This document shows positions 30,359 through 37,965 of a DNA stretch of 64,000 nt, in pieces (positions within the stretch are counted from its first letter, which is position 1; each line of letters starts with the position of its first letter). The stretch covers positions 1-64,000 of the forward strand of contig NZ_WBKO01000003.1 in NCBI RefSeq assembly GCF_032842345.1. The letters are read 5' to 3'. The stretch comes from Methanoculleus caldifontis. GTDB taxonomy: Archaea > Halobacteriota > Methanomicrobia > Methanomicrobiales > Methanoculleaceae. The translations under genes and the position numbers were made by a program. The notes beneath the pieces are model-generated. The model saw nothing but the letters and a program-made list of their open reading frames with translations, was not told the DNA's origin and searched no databases.

Positions 30359-31324
30359 TCAGGGCGACCGGGGGGCCCGCTCGACACCGCTGCCGATCAA
30401 CCCCGACGCGACGATGGGGAGCGCGATCGTGGCGTCGCAGAAACACTGGACGCGCGGGCACGCCGGCGCCTCCTTGCCCCAGCTGATCGCCTCTTCAAAC
30501 GTGCACCCGGAGAGCCCGCCCCAGTGGGGGGCGTCGGTGGTGTACTGGATGGCGTAGGCGTGGCCGCCGAGGTGCTGCTCGTGGATCGAGGCGATGACCT
30601 GGGTCTGCTGGATGAAGTTCTTCGGGACGCCGCCGCCGACGTAGATGACCCCGGTCTTCTTCGACTCCTCGACCATCCGCGTGATCTCGTCGGTGTCGGC
30701 GAGCTGGTCGATGTCGACGTCGACCCCGCGCCGGCGGGCCATGACGAGGCCGATCCCGATGGAGGAGTCGCCGAGGGCGGGGATGAAGATCGGGACGCCG
30801 TACTCGGCGCAGGTGGCGACGAGCGACTGGCCTTCCGGCCGCCGTTCGCGGAGCCACTCCCCGAGGAGCCGGATGAACTCGCGCGACGAGCCCCTGAACG
30901 GTGCAATCTCGTCGGCGAACTTCGAGATCTCGGCGTCGATGCCCCTGAACTCCTCTTCATACGCGAAGACGTCGTAGATGCGGTCGATCCCCTTCTCGAG
31001 AAGCGCGGCATCGTCGGCGTGGTGGTGGCCGAGGTAGTGGCGGACGCCGAGGTGCTCGCAGGTGTCGTGGAAGATGTTTGCGCCCGTCGAGACCAGGACG
31101 TCGATGTAGCGGTGCCTGACGAGTTCGATCAGGATGTTCTGCATACCTGCCGGGATCATCGCTCCCGACAGCCCCATGAAGATCGTGCAGTCCGGATCTC
31201 TGACCATCCCGGTCCAGATGCCGAGCGACTCCCCGAGCTTTCGCCCCTGAAAGCCGGTCTTGCTCATAGACTCAAGGAGTGCCGTTACATCCCTGTTCGG
31301 TTTGACTGGCTGCGTTGGTTTCAT
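30359..31324 (-). CDS. deoxyhypusine synthase
   Basis: NAD-dependent enzyme, 321 aa, that moves the aminobutyl group of spermidine onto the hypusine lysine of aIF5A. FMGLSGAMIPAG, STGANIFHDT, the WGGLSGCTFEEAISWGK block and GGGVPKNF with the catalytic lysine are all present. It stands alone; the translation factor itself is not nearby. The start ATG is clear and no alternative is needed. Confidence 0.94.
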   Translation of the reverse strand: MKPTQPVKPNRDVTALLESMSKTGFQGRKLGESLGIWTGMVRDPDCTIFMGLSGAMIPAGMQNILIELVRHRYIDVLVSTGANIFHDTCEHLGVRHYLGHHHADDAALLEKGIDRIYDVFAYEEEFRGIDAEISKFADEIAPFRGSSREFIRLLGEWLRERRPEGQSLVATCAEYGVPIFIPALGDSSIGIGLVMARRRGVDVDIDQLADTDEITRMVEESKKTGVIYVGGGVPKNFIQQTQVIASIHEQHLGGHAYAIQYTTDAPHWGGLSGCTFEEAISWGKEAPACPRVQCFCDATIALPIVASGLIGSGVERAPRSP

Positions 31325-31567
31325 GGAAAATCCTGGTATCCGTTTCTGGCTATGGTGTATTAATGGTTGGGGGGCGGCTCGCTCATCGGGGAAGGAGCTC
31401 GAGCACCGGCGGGTGCGAGCGGGGGTCGGGGTTCTGGAACTATCTTATATTGTAGGTGGGGGCGCGGTGAGGGAGACCTGCCTCCGGGCCGCCCCCTGTC
31501 GCCATCCCCGGCGTCGCCCTGTCTACGATGATGCTCCCGCTCAACGGACCTACCTGACTTCGCGTTC

Positions 31568-31855
31568 TTCGCACCTGGCGGTGCTCATGCTCGCTTTGCT
31601 CGCAAGTCGCACCTCCGGTGCTCCAACTCCGCTCCGCAGGAGCGTCGTTCTTCGAAGCCTGAGGGCTTCTCATGCTCACTTCGTTCACGCTTCGAAGCCT
31701 GAGGGCTTCTCATGCTCACTTCGTTCACGCTTCGAAGCCTGAGGGCTTCTCATGCTCACTTCGTTCACGCTTCGAAGCCTGAGGGCTTCTCATGCTCGCT
31801 TTGCTCGCACTTCGCACCTGACGGTGCTCATGCTCCTGCCCTGCAGGCAGTCGCA
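31568..31855. repeat. tandem array of hairpin modules, 40-bp period
   Basis: Four units start at 31651, 31691, 31731 and 31771 with an exact 40-bp period. Each begins TTCGAAGCCTGAGGGCTTC, a hairpin GAAGCC-TGAG-GGCTTC, followed by TCATGCTCACTTCGTTCACG. The fourth unit diverges in its second half. Related modules with other stems flank it at 31568, 31607 and 31811, for example GCACC-TGGC-GGTGC, GCACC-TCC-GGTGC and GCACC-TGAC-GGTGC. The array is bracketed by 14-bp direct repeats CTTCGCGTTCTTCG (31558-31571 and 31856-31869). Confidence 0.9.
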
Positions 31856-31856
31856 C

Positions 31857-31943
31857 TTCGCGTTCTTCGCGGCTTCGCGTGAGTGAAAGTACGGGATACT
31901 GACGGGGTCTCACGCGAAGGCGCGAAGCCGCGAAGCCGCGAAG
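31857..31943. repeat. REP-like arms in outward order
   Basis: Right-type arm TTCGCGTTC plus TTCGCGGCTTCGCGTGAG at 31857-31883 is followed by a left-type arm CTCACGCGAAGGCGCGAAG... at 31909-31943. The arms are the same as in the full element at 30263-30333 but in reverse order, so these may be halves of two neighbouring elements. Confidence 0.8.
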
Positions 31944-32120
31944 GAAACTCCGGAGTGCGACCGAAGGTCTTTGAGGCGCGAACGGAGTGAGCGTGAGCCC
32001 CGTCAGGTGCGCAGTCCGATAAGAACCCGTGCGTGGGCTTGTAGTAACACAGCTAGATGAGCGAATCAGAATATCGCGGCCGGCCGCCCGAAAAAAAGAG
32101 TTGATATGGGAGGCCCCGTC

Positions 32121-32903
32121 TCACAGGGCCTGGACAAGCGAGTTCCGGGTCACGAGGCCGGCAATTTTGCCGTTCTGCATGATCGGGACGGAGCTGATGC
32201 TCTTCTTGAGCATCAGGTCGATGACGTCGGAGACGTCCGTGCTCGCATCCATCGAGATCAGGGGCGAGGTCATGATGTCCCGCACCAGGAGGTTCCGGAT
32301 CCGGTAGTCCTGGTGGGTCCCCTCCACGAGGTCCTTGATGGCGTGGAGCGCCTTTGCGACGTCGGTCTCCGTGACGATACCGAGAACGGTGTCGCCGTCC
32401 TCGACGATGAACCGGTTGATCTCGTTGTCGAGCATCCTCCGGCGGAGGTGGACGGCCCGCTCCTCGACCTGGATGGTGTGCACCGGCTCCATGACGTCCA
32501 GGGTGCCGCCGGCCGGCCGGAGCACCTTCAGGAGGTCCCCTGCAGTCACCTGCCCGATCAGGCGGTGGTCGGCGTCCAGCACCACAACGAGTTTGTAGCG
32601 CTGGAGCAGCGGCACCAGGACGTCGATGCCCTGGTCCGGGTATGCGGAGGTGAAGTTCTCCTCGACCGTGTTCGCGACATGGATGGATGTGGCTTTCAGC
32701 GCCTGGGTCTTCCTGCTCCCGAGCGTCTCGGCGATAGCCGCCCTCGACGTGGTGCCGATGACCGCGCCGTTATTGGTCACGATCAGCGGGTCGACACCCT
32801 CGCCGAGCATCTTATCGAGCGCTTCGCTGATAAAGGCGGATTTTGCGATGGTGACGGGTTTTGCCATCACGTCCTTGACAAGTAACTGAAATTTCTCGCT
32901 CAT
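32121..32903 (-). CDS. CBS-domain protein (four CBS)
   Basis: Cytoplasmic protein of 260 aa built only of four CBS motifs, two Bateman modules. Repeats are recognised by DVMAKPVTIAKS, the PLIVTNNGAVIGTTS type strand-helix, IGQVTAGDLLK, VLGIVTETDVAKAL and IMTSPLISMD/GLVTRNSLV. Such modules bind adenosine nucleotides or S-adenosyl compounds and regulate partners, but no partner domain is fused. Last gene of the five-gene CBS operon, overlapping the previous gene by 4 nt. Confidence 0.92.
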   Translation of the reverse strand: MSEKFQLLVKDVMAKPVTIAKSAFISEALDKMLGEGVDPLIVTNNGAVIGTTSRAAIAETLGSRKTQALKATSIHVANTVEENFTSAYPDQGIDVLVPLLQRYKLVVVLDADHRLIGQVTAGDLLKVLRPAGGTLDVMEPVHTIQVEERAVHLRRRMLDNEINRFIVEDGDTVLGIVTETDVAKALHAIKDLVEGTHQDYRIRNLLVRDIMTSPLISMDASTDVSDVIDLMLKKSISSVPIMQNGKIAGLVTRNSLVQAL

Positions 32904-33739
32904 TTTGCCACTTCCTTGATGATATCATCTCTCTTGAGCATGCCCCGCATATCGTCGCCCTCCGTGACGACGAGGCTGTTGATGCCGTTCTCAAGCATCA
33001 GCCCGACCGCATCCTGGAGGGACGCGTCGGGACGGATGGTGACGACCGGGCGGCTCATGATGTCCTCTGCGACTGCCGATACCTCTACGACGTACCTGAA
33101 GCGTTTCTGGCCTGCCGGCTCCTCCTTCCGGAGGTGCGTCACATCCCTGCGGGGCAGGTTCGTCCGCTCGTCCTGGTACTCGTAGAATGCAAGGTTACTC
33201 TCAGTGATAATGCCCGCAAGGCTACCATTGTCGTTAACAACAATAAGTTTATCGTTTTTTCCCTTAATCGTGTCAATGACGTGGTCTAACGAGTGATAGC
33301 GGTTCACCGTGGCCGCATCTTCCATGGTCTCGTCGACCCGGGCGGAGAGCCCTCCCACGTGGGCCGACCGCATGACGTCCCTCTTCGTCACGATGCCGAC
33401 CACCTTCCCCTCTTCGACGACCGGCAGCCCCGAGATGTCGCGGTCGAGCATCGTCGCCGCAATGGTCCGGACGCTGGTCTCCGGCGCGACGGTGATCACC
33501 CCCTGTGCCATCAGGATACTGACCGGGATCCGGTCGATCGGGCGCCGCCGCCACATCGGCTCCGTCTGCCTGAGTCGGTAGGCGATATCCTTCTTGGTGA
33601 GGATACCCTTCAGTTCGTCTCCTTCCATCACCGGCAGCCTCGATACGCGGTGCTTCAGCATCAGCCGCCGCGCGTAGGCGACGTTGTCGCCCGGTGCAAC
33701 GACGTACACCGGTGCGGACATCACATCTATGGCACGCAT
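32900..33739 (-). CDS. CBS-domain protein (four CBS)
   Basis: Second-to-last gene of the CBS operon, 279 aa. Four CBS motifs are visible: DVMSAPVYVVAPGDNV...GILTKKDIAYR, ITVAPETSVRTIAA...GIVTKRDVMRSA, a degenerate third with IIVV-like KLIVVNDNGSLAGIITESNL, and IMSRPVVTIRPDASL...MLKRDDIIKE. No catalytic domain. GAGGAG lies upstream of the ATG. It lies 7 bp behind its upstream neighbour. Confidence 0.92.
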   Translation of the reverse strand: MRAIDVMSAPVYVVAPGDNVAYARRLMLKHRVSRLPVMEGDELKGILTKKDIAYRLRQTEPMWRRRPIDRIPVSILMAQGVITVAPETSVRTIAATMLDRDISGLPVVEEGKVVGIVTKRDVMRSAHVGGLSARVDETMEDAATVNRYHSLDHVIDTIKGKNDKLIVVNDNGSLAGIITESNLAFYEYQDERTNLPRRDVTHLRKEEPAGQKRFRYVVEVSAVAEDIMSRPVVTIRPDASLQDAVGLMLENGINSLVVTEGDDMRGMLKRDDIIKEVAK

Positions 33740-33746
33740 GCTCTTC

Positions 33747-34697
33747 TCACTCCTCGGAAAATGCTTTCACAAGGTCGTACTCCGTCACGAGCCCGACGAG
33801 GTGGGCGTCTTCGATGACGGGCAGCGCCCCGACGCGCCGCCGGATCATATCGACGGCAATCTCGTGGATGTTCCGGTCCGGCGTGGTGGTGTGGAGTTCT
33901 CCTGAGAGGAGCGACCGCACCGGCGTTCCCATCACCTCGGCGGAGTCGCCGGTCGTCAGCCGCTCAAAGACCTTGCCCTTCCCGAGGTAGGTCATGATAT
34001 CGGTGGCGGTGACGATCCCGCAGAGGACGTCGTCAGCAACGACCGGGAGTCGCCGGAACCGGCACTTCACCATCTCCTTGCAGACGCTCTCGATCGAGGC
34101 GTTGGGGTTCGTGACCCGGACCGAGGCCCTCATGACATCTTCGACCTTGCGGGTCGAGTTCTCGGTGGTGAGTACCCTGAGCACGTCACGCTCGGTCACG
34201 ATGCCTTTTAAGTCCTCCTCCCCGTTGACGATGGGGATCCCGCCGATATTCCGGTTGATGATGACGTCGACGGCGTCGGCGATGCTCCCGGTGACGGGCA
34301 TGGTGACCAGCTGCGGGGTCATGATCTCGCGCAGCCCCTCGTTGATGGCCGCAAGGAAGTTCCCCCCGTGCTTCACCTGTACCAGGTTGAACTTGTCGCC
34401 GCCGCCCATGAAGTTGATGATATCGCCGACGGTCACGATCCCCCGAAGGCGGTGGGTCCCGGCGTCGACGACCGGCAGCCTGCGGAACCCTTCGCGAGTC
34501 ATGATCTCGACCGCCTGGATGATCGGGGTGGTCTGTTGCGCCGTCACGACGGAGCGCGTCGCGATCGCCATGATCTCGCCCTCGTTCCCGGCTATCCGTG
34601 TCTTGAAGTTGACAGGCCCGCGATCGCGTCTGCCCGGCATCTTCAGGAGCCTGTCGGCCGGGTTTCTCTCAGCGTTATTGTTGTTCGGTTGCATCAT
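33747..34697 (-). CDS. CBS-domain protein (four CBS)
   Basis: Protein of 316 aa with a polar, basic N-terminal tail of about 40 residues (NNNN, GRRDRGP) and four CBS motifs, ending GLVTEYDLVKAFSEE. Motifs such as RLRGIVTVGDIINFMGGG, LKGIVTERDVLRVL and LCGIVTATDIMTYLGKG are well conserved, so nucleotide binding is likely. The tail could bind nucleic acid, but this is only a guess. Two ATGs start it (34697, 34694) behind GAGGAGTGAT. Confidence 0.92.
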   Translation of the reverse strand: MMQPNNNNAERNPADRLLKMPGRRDRGPVNFKTRIAGNEGEIMAIATRSVVTAQQTTPIIQAVEIMTREGFRRLPVVDAGTHRLRGIVTVGDIINFMGGGDKFNLVQVKHGGNFLAAINEGLREIMTPQLVTMPVTGSIADAVDVIINRNIGGIPIVNGEEDLKGIVTERDVLRVLTTENSTRKVEDVMRASVRVTNPNASIESVCKEMVKCRFRRLPVVADDVLCGIVTATDIMTYLGKGKVFERLTTGDSAEVMGTPVRSLLSGELHTTTPDRNIHEIAVDMIRRRVGALPVIEDAHLVGLVTEYDLVKAFSEE

Positions 34698-34748
34698 ATC
34701 ACTCCTCTGGAAGTATTCCTCTGGAAGTTATGGCACCCGGAGAAAAAT

Positions 34749-35504
34749 TCAACGGGTGAAGCTGCTCAGAACATCGTGACGGTCGATGACGCCGACGAGA
34801 TGCCTCCGCTCGTCGATGACGGGGAGGAGGCTGATGTCGTGTTCGACCATCAGCCTGCTCGCCGTCGCGATCGGGTCATCCGGCGTCACCGAGATGACGG
34901 GCGTCGTCATCACCCGCTCCACGGTGGTATCTGCCTGATTCTTCACCGTGCTGCGGATGCCCCCGGCGCGCAGGAGGTCCCGGCGGGAGAGGAGTCCGAT
35001 GACCTCCTTCTTCTGCACCACCGGGAACGCGACAAAACCGCTCGTGACGATCAGGCTGTAGATCTTGAGGACGGGGTCCTCCGGCGTGCAGGTGACGGGG
35101 TCCTGCGACATGACATCCCCGACCCTGCCGGTGATCGCGTGGCGGGAGATCAGGACGGGAAAGAGCTCCGAGAAGAGAACCCCGCCGAGGAGCGCCCCGT
35201 CTTCATCGACGATCGCAGCGCTGTTCGTGCGGGCGTCCAGTATGGCGAGGCCGACCTCGTGGAGGGAGGTCTCCGGGGCGACCGTCGCGGCCTCCCGGAC
35301 GAACCCCCCGATGGTGACGTTCGACTTGGTGTCCACCACCCGGAGAACATCGGAGATATCGAGATAGCCTTTCAGGCGGTTCCGCTCATCCACGACGAAG
35401 AGCTCGCGAAAGACGTCGTCCCGCAGGACGCTCCGTGCTTTCGTGGCATACTCGTCGTAACGCAGGGTGGGAATGACCCTCATGAGGTTTGTGGCCACTT
35501 TCAT
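34749..35504 (-). CDS. CBS-domain protein (four CBS)
   Basis: Protein of 251 aa with four CBS motifs, including FVVDERNRLKGYLDISDVLRV, AIVDEDGALLGGVLFSEL, FPVVQKKEVIGLLSRRDLL and LPVIDERRHLVGVIDRHDVL. The start at MKVATNL overlaps the stop of the preceding gene by 4 nt. A much longer reading frame continues upstream but its extra part is antisense-free arginine-rich frame shadow of the neighbouring gene and is rejected. Confidence 0.92.
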   Translation of the reverse strand: MKVATNLMRVIPTLRYDEYATKARSVLRDDVFRELFVVDERNRLKGYLDISDVLRVVDTKSNVTIGGFVREAATVAPETSLHEVGLAILDARTNSAAIVDEDGALLGGVLFSELFPVLISRHAITGRVGDVMSQDPVTCTPEDPVLKIYSLIVTSGFVAFPVVQKKEVIGLLSRRDLLRAGGIRSTVKNQADTTVERVMTTPVISVTPDDPIATASRLMVEHDISLLPVIDERRHLVGVIDRHDVLSSFTR

Positions 35505-36064
35505 AGCAACTGCTCCTCCTCCCGACAGACGGGGCAGAGCATAAGGTTGTCGACCCTTGACAGGTTGTCCGACATATCCCCGCACCGGTCGCAGACGCCC
35601 ATCGCGTACTCCTCCTCGCGGTTGATCTCGATGAGATCCGCGAGCAGTTCGTTCACCTCGGTTGCGACGGTGAGGATATCGCGGACCGTGACGATCCCGA
35701 TGACCATCTGGTTCTCGACGACAGGGAGCCTGCGGACACGGTGCTTCACCATCATCGCCGCAGCATCTCCGACGAGCCTGTCGGATCCGATCGTGATAAG
35801 CGGGGTGCTCATGATCTCGCTGACCTGAATGCTGCTCGGCTTTATGTCTTTTGCCACCACTTTGCAGTTGATATCCTCCTCCGTAACGATCCCGGTGGGC
35901 AGGTTGTTTTGCAGTACAATACAACTCCCGACCTCGTCGCGGCACATGATCTGTGCCGCCCCGGCGACGGTCTCGCCCACATCGACGGTGGTTGGATGGC
36001 TCTGCATGACCTCCCTGACTGGTACGCGTGTCTCGAAGTGGATCGCATCGCTATTATTCATCAT
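35501..36064 (-). CDS. CBS-domain protein with zinc ribbon
   Basis: First gene of the CBS operon, 187 aa. Two CBS motifs (about residues 15-75 and 80-140; TGIVTEEDINCK and IGIVTVRDILTV) are followed by a C-terminal zinc ribbon with CDRCG and CPVC. This combination resembles CBS-zinc ribbon regulators of archaea; the ribbon may contact DNA, RNA or protein. AGGAG stands six bases upstream of the first ATG. A TATA box lies at 36131-36140 on this strand. Confidence 0.9.
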   Translation of the reverse strand: MMNNSDAIHFETRVPVREVMQSHPTTVDVGETVAGAAQIMCRDEVGSCIVLQNNLPTGIVTEEDINCKVVAKDIKPSSIQVSEIMSTPLITIGSDRLVGDAAAMMVKHRVRRLPVVENQMVIGIVTVRDILTVATEVNELLADLIEINREEEYAMGVCDRCGDMSDNLSRVDNLMLCPVCREEEQLL

Positions 36065-36130
36065 GGGATTCTCCTAATCTGGTCGCTATAAGGTCCGATT
36101 CTCCAGGTGCAAGTGTATCTAGGTTTCAAC

Positions 36131-36140
36131 ACTATAAAAG
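36131..36140 (-). promoter_or_regulatory. TATA box of the CBS operon
   Basis: CTTTTATAGT read leftward, about 70 nt upstream of the first ATG. It shares the intergenic gap with the rightward TATA-rich segment at 36201-36217. Confidence 0.5.
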
Positions 36141-36200
36141 AATTCTCACGCTCGGGAATTCCCATTTTCTCCGATTTCCGGAGCATGCGCCGGATGGAAC

Positions 36201-36217
36201 ATATAATTATATTTATT
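36201..36217 (+). promoter_or_regulatory. AT-rich promoter of the GTPase cassette
   Basis: ATATAATTATATTTATT lies about 56-72 nt before the ATG at 36273, in an otherwise GC-rich gap. It is the likely rightward TATA box, giving a short leader. Confidence 0.55.
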
Positions 36218-36272
36218 CCCGGGTTCCATACTCACCTGGGTGTAGGTGAATCGGCCTATCCGAGGGAGCTTA

Positions 36273-36914
36273 ATGACGTTCTTAGTTCGTACGAAACAGA
36301 AGATCTCGCGGCTCTTGAGTGCTTTCTTTAAGAAGCGGACCTGCCGCATCGGGATATACGGGCCTCCCAATGCAGGCAAGACGACGCTCGCGAATAGAAT
36401 TGTCCGTGACTGGGCCGGCGATGCGGTCGGGCCGGTCAGTGAGGTGCCCCACGAGACCCGCCGCGTGCGGCGCAAGGAGGACATCACCATCAAGGCCCAG
36501 AACGGCAACTCGGTCACCATGGATATCGTCGATACGCCGGGCGTGACGACCAAGATCGACTACAACGAGTTCGTCGAGTACGGTATCGAGAAGGACGAGG
36601 CGATCAAGCGGGCACGCGAGGCGACCGAGGGGGTGGCCGAGGCGATGCACTGGCTCCGCGAGGATATCGACGGCGTCATCTACATGCTTGATTCGACGCA
36701 GGATCCGTTCCAGCAGGTGAACATCATGCTGGTGGGGATCATCGAGAGCCGGAAACTCCCGGTCCTGATCGTCGCAAACAAGAACGATCTGCCCGACGCG
36801 TCTCCTGCGCGGATCAAGAGCGCGTTTCCCCAGCATCCCGTGATCGCGATATCCGGTCTCGAAGGGACCAACGTGGACGAGTTGTACGAGAAGATGACAT
36901 CGTATTTCGGGTGA
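36273..36914 (+). CDS. Era-like small GTPase (ArvA/OapA type)
   Basis: Stand-alone GTPase, 213 aa. G1 GIYGPPNAGKTTLA (about residues 27-40), G3 DIVDTPGV, G4 NKND (around 170) and an ISG near G5 are present. A hydrophobic, basic N terminus (ISRLLSAFFKK) may bind membrane. With the next two genes it matches the euryarchaeal cassette whose GTPase has been reported to drive extracellular vesicle formation in haloarchaea (ArvA, formerly OapA); that function here is inferred. GAGGGA precedes the ATG; a GTG nine codons upstream is in frame. Confidence 0.85.
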   Translation: MTFLVRTKQKISRLLSAFFKKRTCRIGIYGPPNAGKTTLANRIVRDWAGDAVGPVSEVPHETRRVRRKEDITIKAQNGNSVTMDIVDTPGVTTKIDYNEFVEYGIEKDEAIKRAREATEGVAEAMHWLREDIDGVIYMLDSTQDPFQQVNIMLVGIIESRKLPVLIVANKNDLPDASPARIKSAFPQHPVIAISGLEGTNVDELYEKMTSYFG

Positions 36915-37289
36915 ATGGAGATGATACAGGGTGTACAAATTGACCTGATCTCGGCAGAACGCCTCGATCGGCTGACGGCGATGGAGAAGGTCCGCCTGAT
37001 CCTCGACGATGTGATGGAAGGGAACATCGTTGTCCTGGAGAAGGGCCTTGCGCCTGACGAGCAGAGCAAGCTCATCGAGATCACGATGCGTGAGATCGCG
37101 CCGGACGGGTTCTCCGGGATCGAGATGGAGACCTACCCGGTCAAAGAGGCGTCAACCGGGTTTTTCGGGAAACTTCTCGGCGGGAAGCGCTCCGAGACCC
37201 GCCTGACCGTGATCGGGCCCGCAAACCAGCTCAAGACGCTCAAGAAGGAGAAAGATCTCATCAGTGCGTGGGTCTCTTCCTCGCGGTGA
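36915..37289 (+). CDS. DUF2073 protein (ArvB/OapB type)
   Basis: Small protein of 124 aa placed directly after the GTPase stop, with no gap. It shows the DUF2073 pattern: GVQIDLISAERL at the start, SKLIEITMREIAPDGFSGIE, and VKEASTGFFGKLLGGKRSETRLTVIGP. No enzyme motif. It is the constant partner of the upstream GTPase and downstream zinc ribbon in euryarchaea. Confidence 0.82.
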   Translation: MEMIQGVQIDLISAERLDRLTAMEKVRLILDDVMEGNIVVLEKGLAPDEQSKLIEITMREIAPDGFSGIEMETYPVKEASTGFFGKLLGGKRSETRLTVIGPANQLKTLKKEKDLISAWVSSSR

Positions 37290-37312
37290 ACGGGTAGCGG
37301 GGGTGATACACG

Positions 37313-37687
37313 ATGCCTCATAAGTGTACCCAGTGCGGCAGAGAGTTTGAGGACGGCTCGACGAAGATACTGAAAGGGTGTCCGAGTTGCGGCGGCAAGA
37401 AGTTCCTCTACATCCGTGAGGCCGAGCGGCACGACGACGTGCTCAAGGAGAAGACCATCGACGAGATCGCCCGCGAGACGGGGGAGGACGTGCTTGAGGT
37501 CCGCGAGGGCCGGCGGCGGGAGGAGATCGAGGTCTTTGAGCGGATAGAGAGCATCCGGATCCTGGGTCCGGGTTCGTACGAACTGAATCTCGATAAGATG
37601 GCCCGGTCGGACGAGGTCGTCGTCGGGCTGGAGAAGGAGGGGAGATACGTGGTGGATATCCTCTCCATGGCCCGGAAGAAGAAGTGA
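37313..37687 (+). CDS. zinc-ribbon protein (OapC/ArvC type)
   Basis: Protein of 124 aa. The N terminus is a zinc ribbon with CTQCG and CPSCGGKKF (Cys near residues 5, 8, 25 and 28), followed by a charged linker and a C-terminal beta-rich segment GPGSYELNLDKMARSDEVVV. It belongs to the zinc-ribbon family found beside the DUF2073 gene and Era-like GTPase. Its ATG lies 23 bp behind the DUF2073 stop. Confidence 0.83.
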   Translation: MPHKCTQCGREFEDGSTKILKGCPSCGGKKFLYIREAERHDDVLKEKTIDEIARETGEDVLEVREGRRREEIEVFERIESIRILGPGSYELNLDKMARSDEVVVGLEKEGRYVVDILSMARKKK

Positions 37688-37752
37688 TCCGTGTCTGCCG
37701 GACTGAGCGGGGAGTCCGGCGGATCTCCTGCAAATTCTGTCATCCGACCGAA

Positions 37753-37764
37753 AATTTAAATATC
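37753..37764 (+). promoter_or_regulatory. TATA box of the KamA-type gene
   Basis: AAATTTAAATAT would set a start near 37785-37790 and leave a leader of about 175 nt before the ATG at 37966. Confidence 0.5.
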
Positions 37765-37773
37765 CTCAGGCCC

Positions 37774-37779
37774 TTTTTT
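37774..37779 (+). terminator. T-tract
   Basis: CCCTTTTTTC lies about 85 bp behind the zinc-ribbon stop. It also sits just after a TATA-like AAATTTAAATAT (37753-37764), so it could be near a transcription start rather than a terminator. Confidence 0.3.
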
Positions 37780-37789
37780 CAGGTACAAA

Positions 37790-37950
37790 ACGTAACCCGA
37801 CACTCCATGAAGCATGTCGGGGCGACGGTTTCCTGCATGAGAGCATGAACCTTTCATGAGCCTTTACGTGGATCGGGTCTCTCGATCTCGCTCTCGTGCA
37901 CCCTGGCCCCGAGATGCTGGTCTGCCTGTATCCCTTAGCAGAGAGTGTCG
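37790..37950 (+). promoter_or_regulatory. structured mRNA leader of the KamA-type gene
   Basis: The leader holds the 7-bp stem CCCGACA/TGTCGGG (37796-37802 and 37815-37821, 12-nt loop) and GATCG/CGATC (37871-37875 and 37883-37887). Several CATGA triplet-like repeats occur in 37805-37860. No known riboswitch class was recognised. A lysine- or S-adenosylmethionine-linked control is only a guess from the gene behind it. Confidence 0.35.
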
Positions 37951-37965
37951 ATCTGGAGGTATATC

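Larger units (their letters stand above)
31325..32120. other. 796-bp non-coding block rich in hairpin repeats
   Basis: No supportable gene. It contains the 40-bp hairpin array (31568-31855), REP-like arms (31558-31571 partial, 31857-31883, 31909-31943) and an inverted-orientation relative at 31970-31998 (GCGCGAACGGAGTGAGCGTGAG, shown in part by GAACGGAGTGAGC). ORFs crossing it shift frame with each repeat and are not credible. 31325-31550 shows only GC-rich sequence without clear signals. Confidence 0.7.

Noticed and set aside
31651-31810. The regular 40-bp repeats as a CRISPR array
   Set aside because: Units are contiguous, with no unique spacers and no cas genes. The repeats are hairpin tandem repeats.
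31260-31913. ORFs read through the hairpin array as hypothetical proteins
   Set aside because: The 40-bp period is not a multiple of three, so the frame rotates; the products are only the translated repeat.
37790-37950. A known riboswitch (lysine, SAM, Mg) before the KamA-type gene
   Set aside because: No consensus core of these classes was recognised. Only short hairpins support structure.
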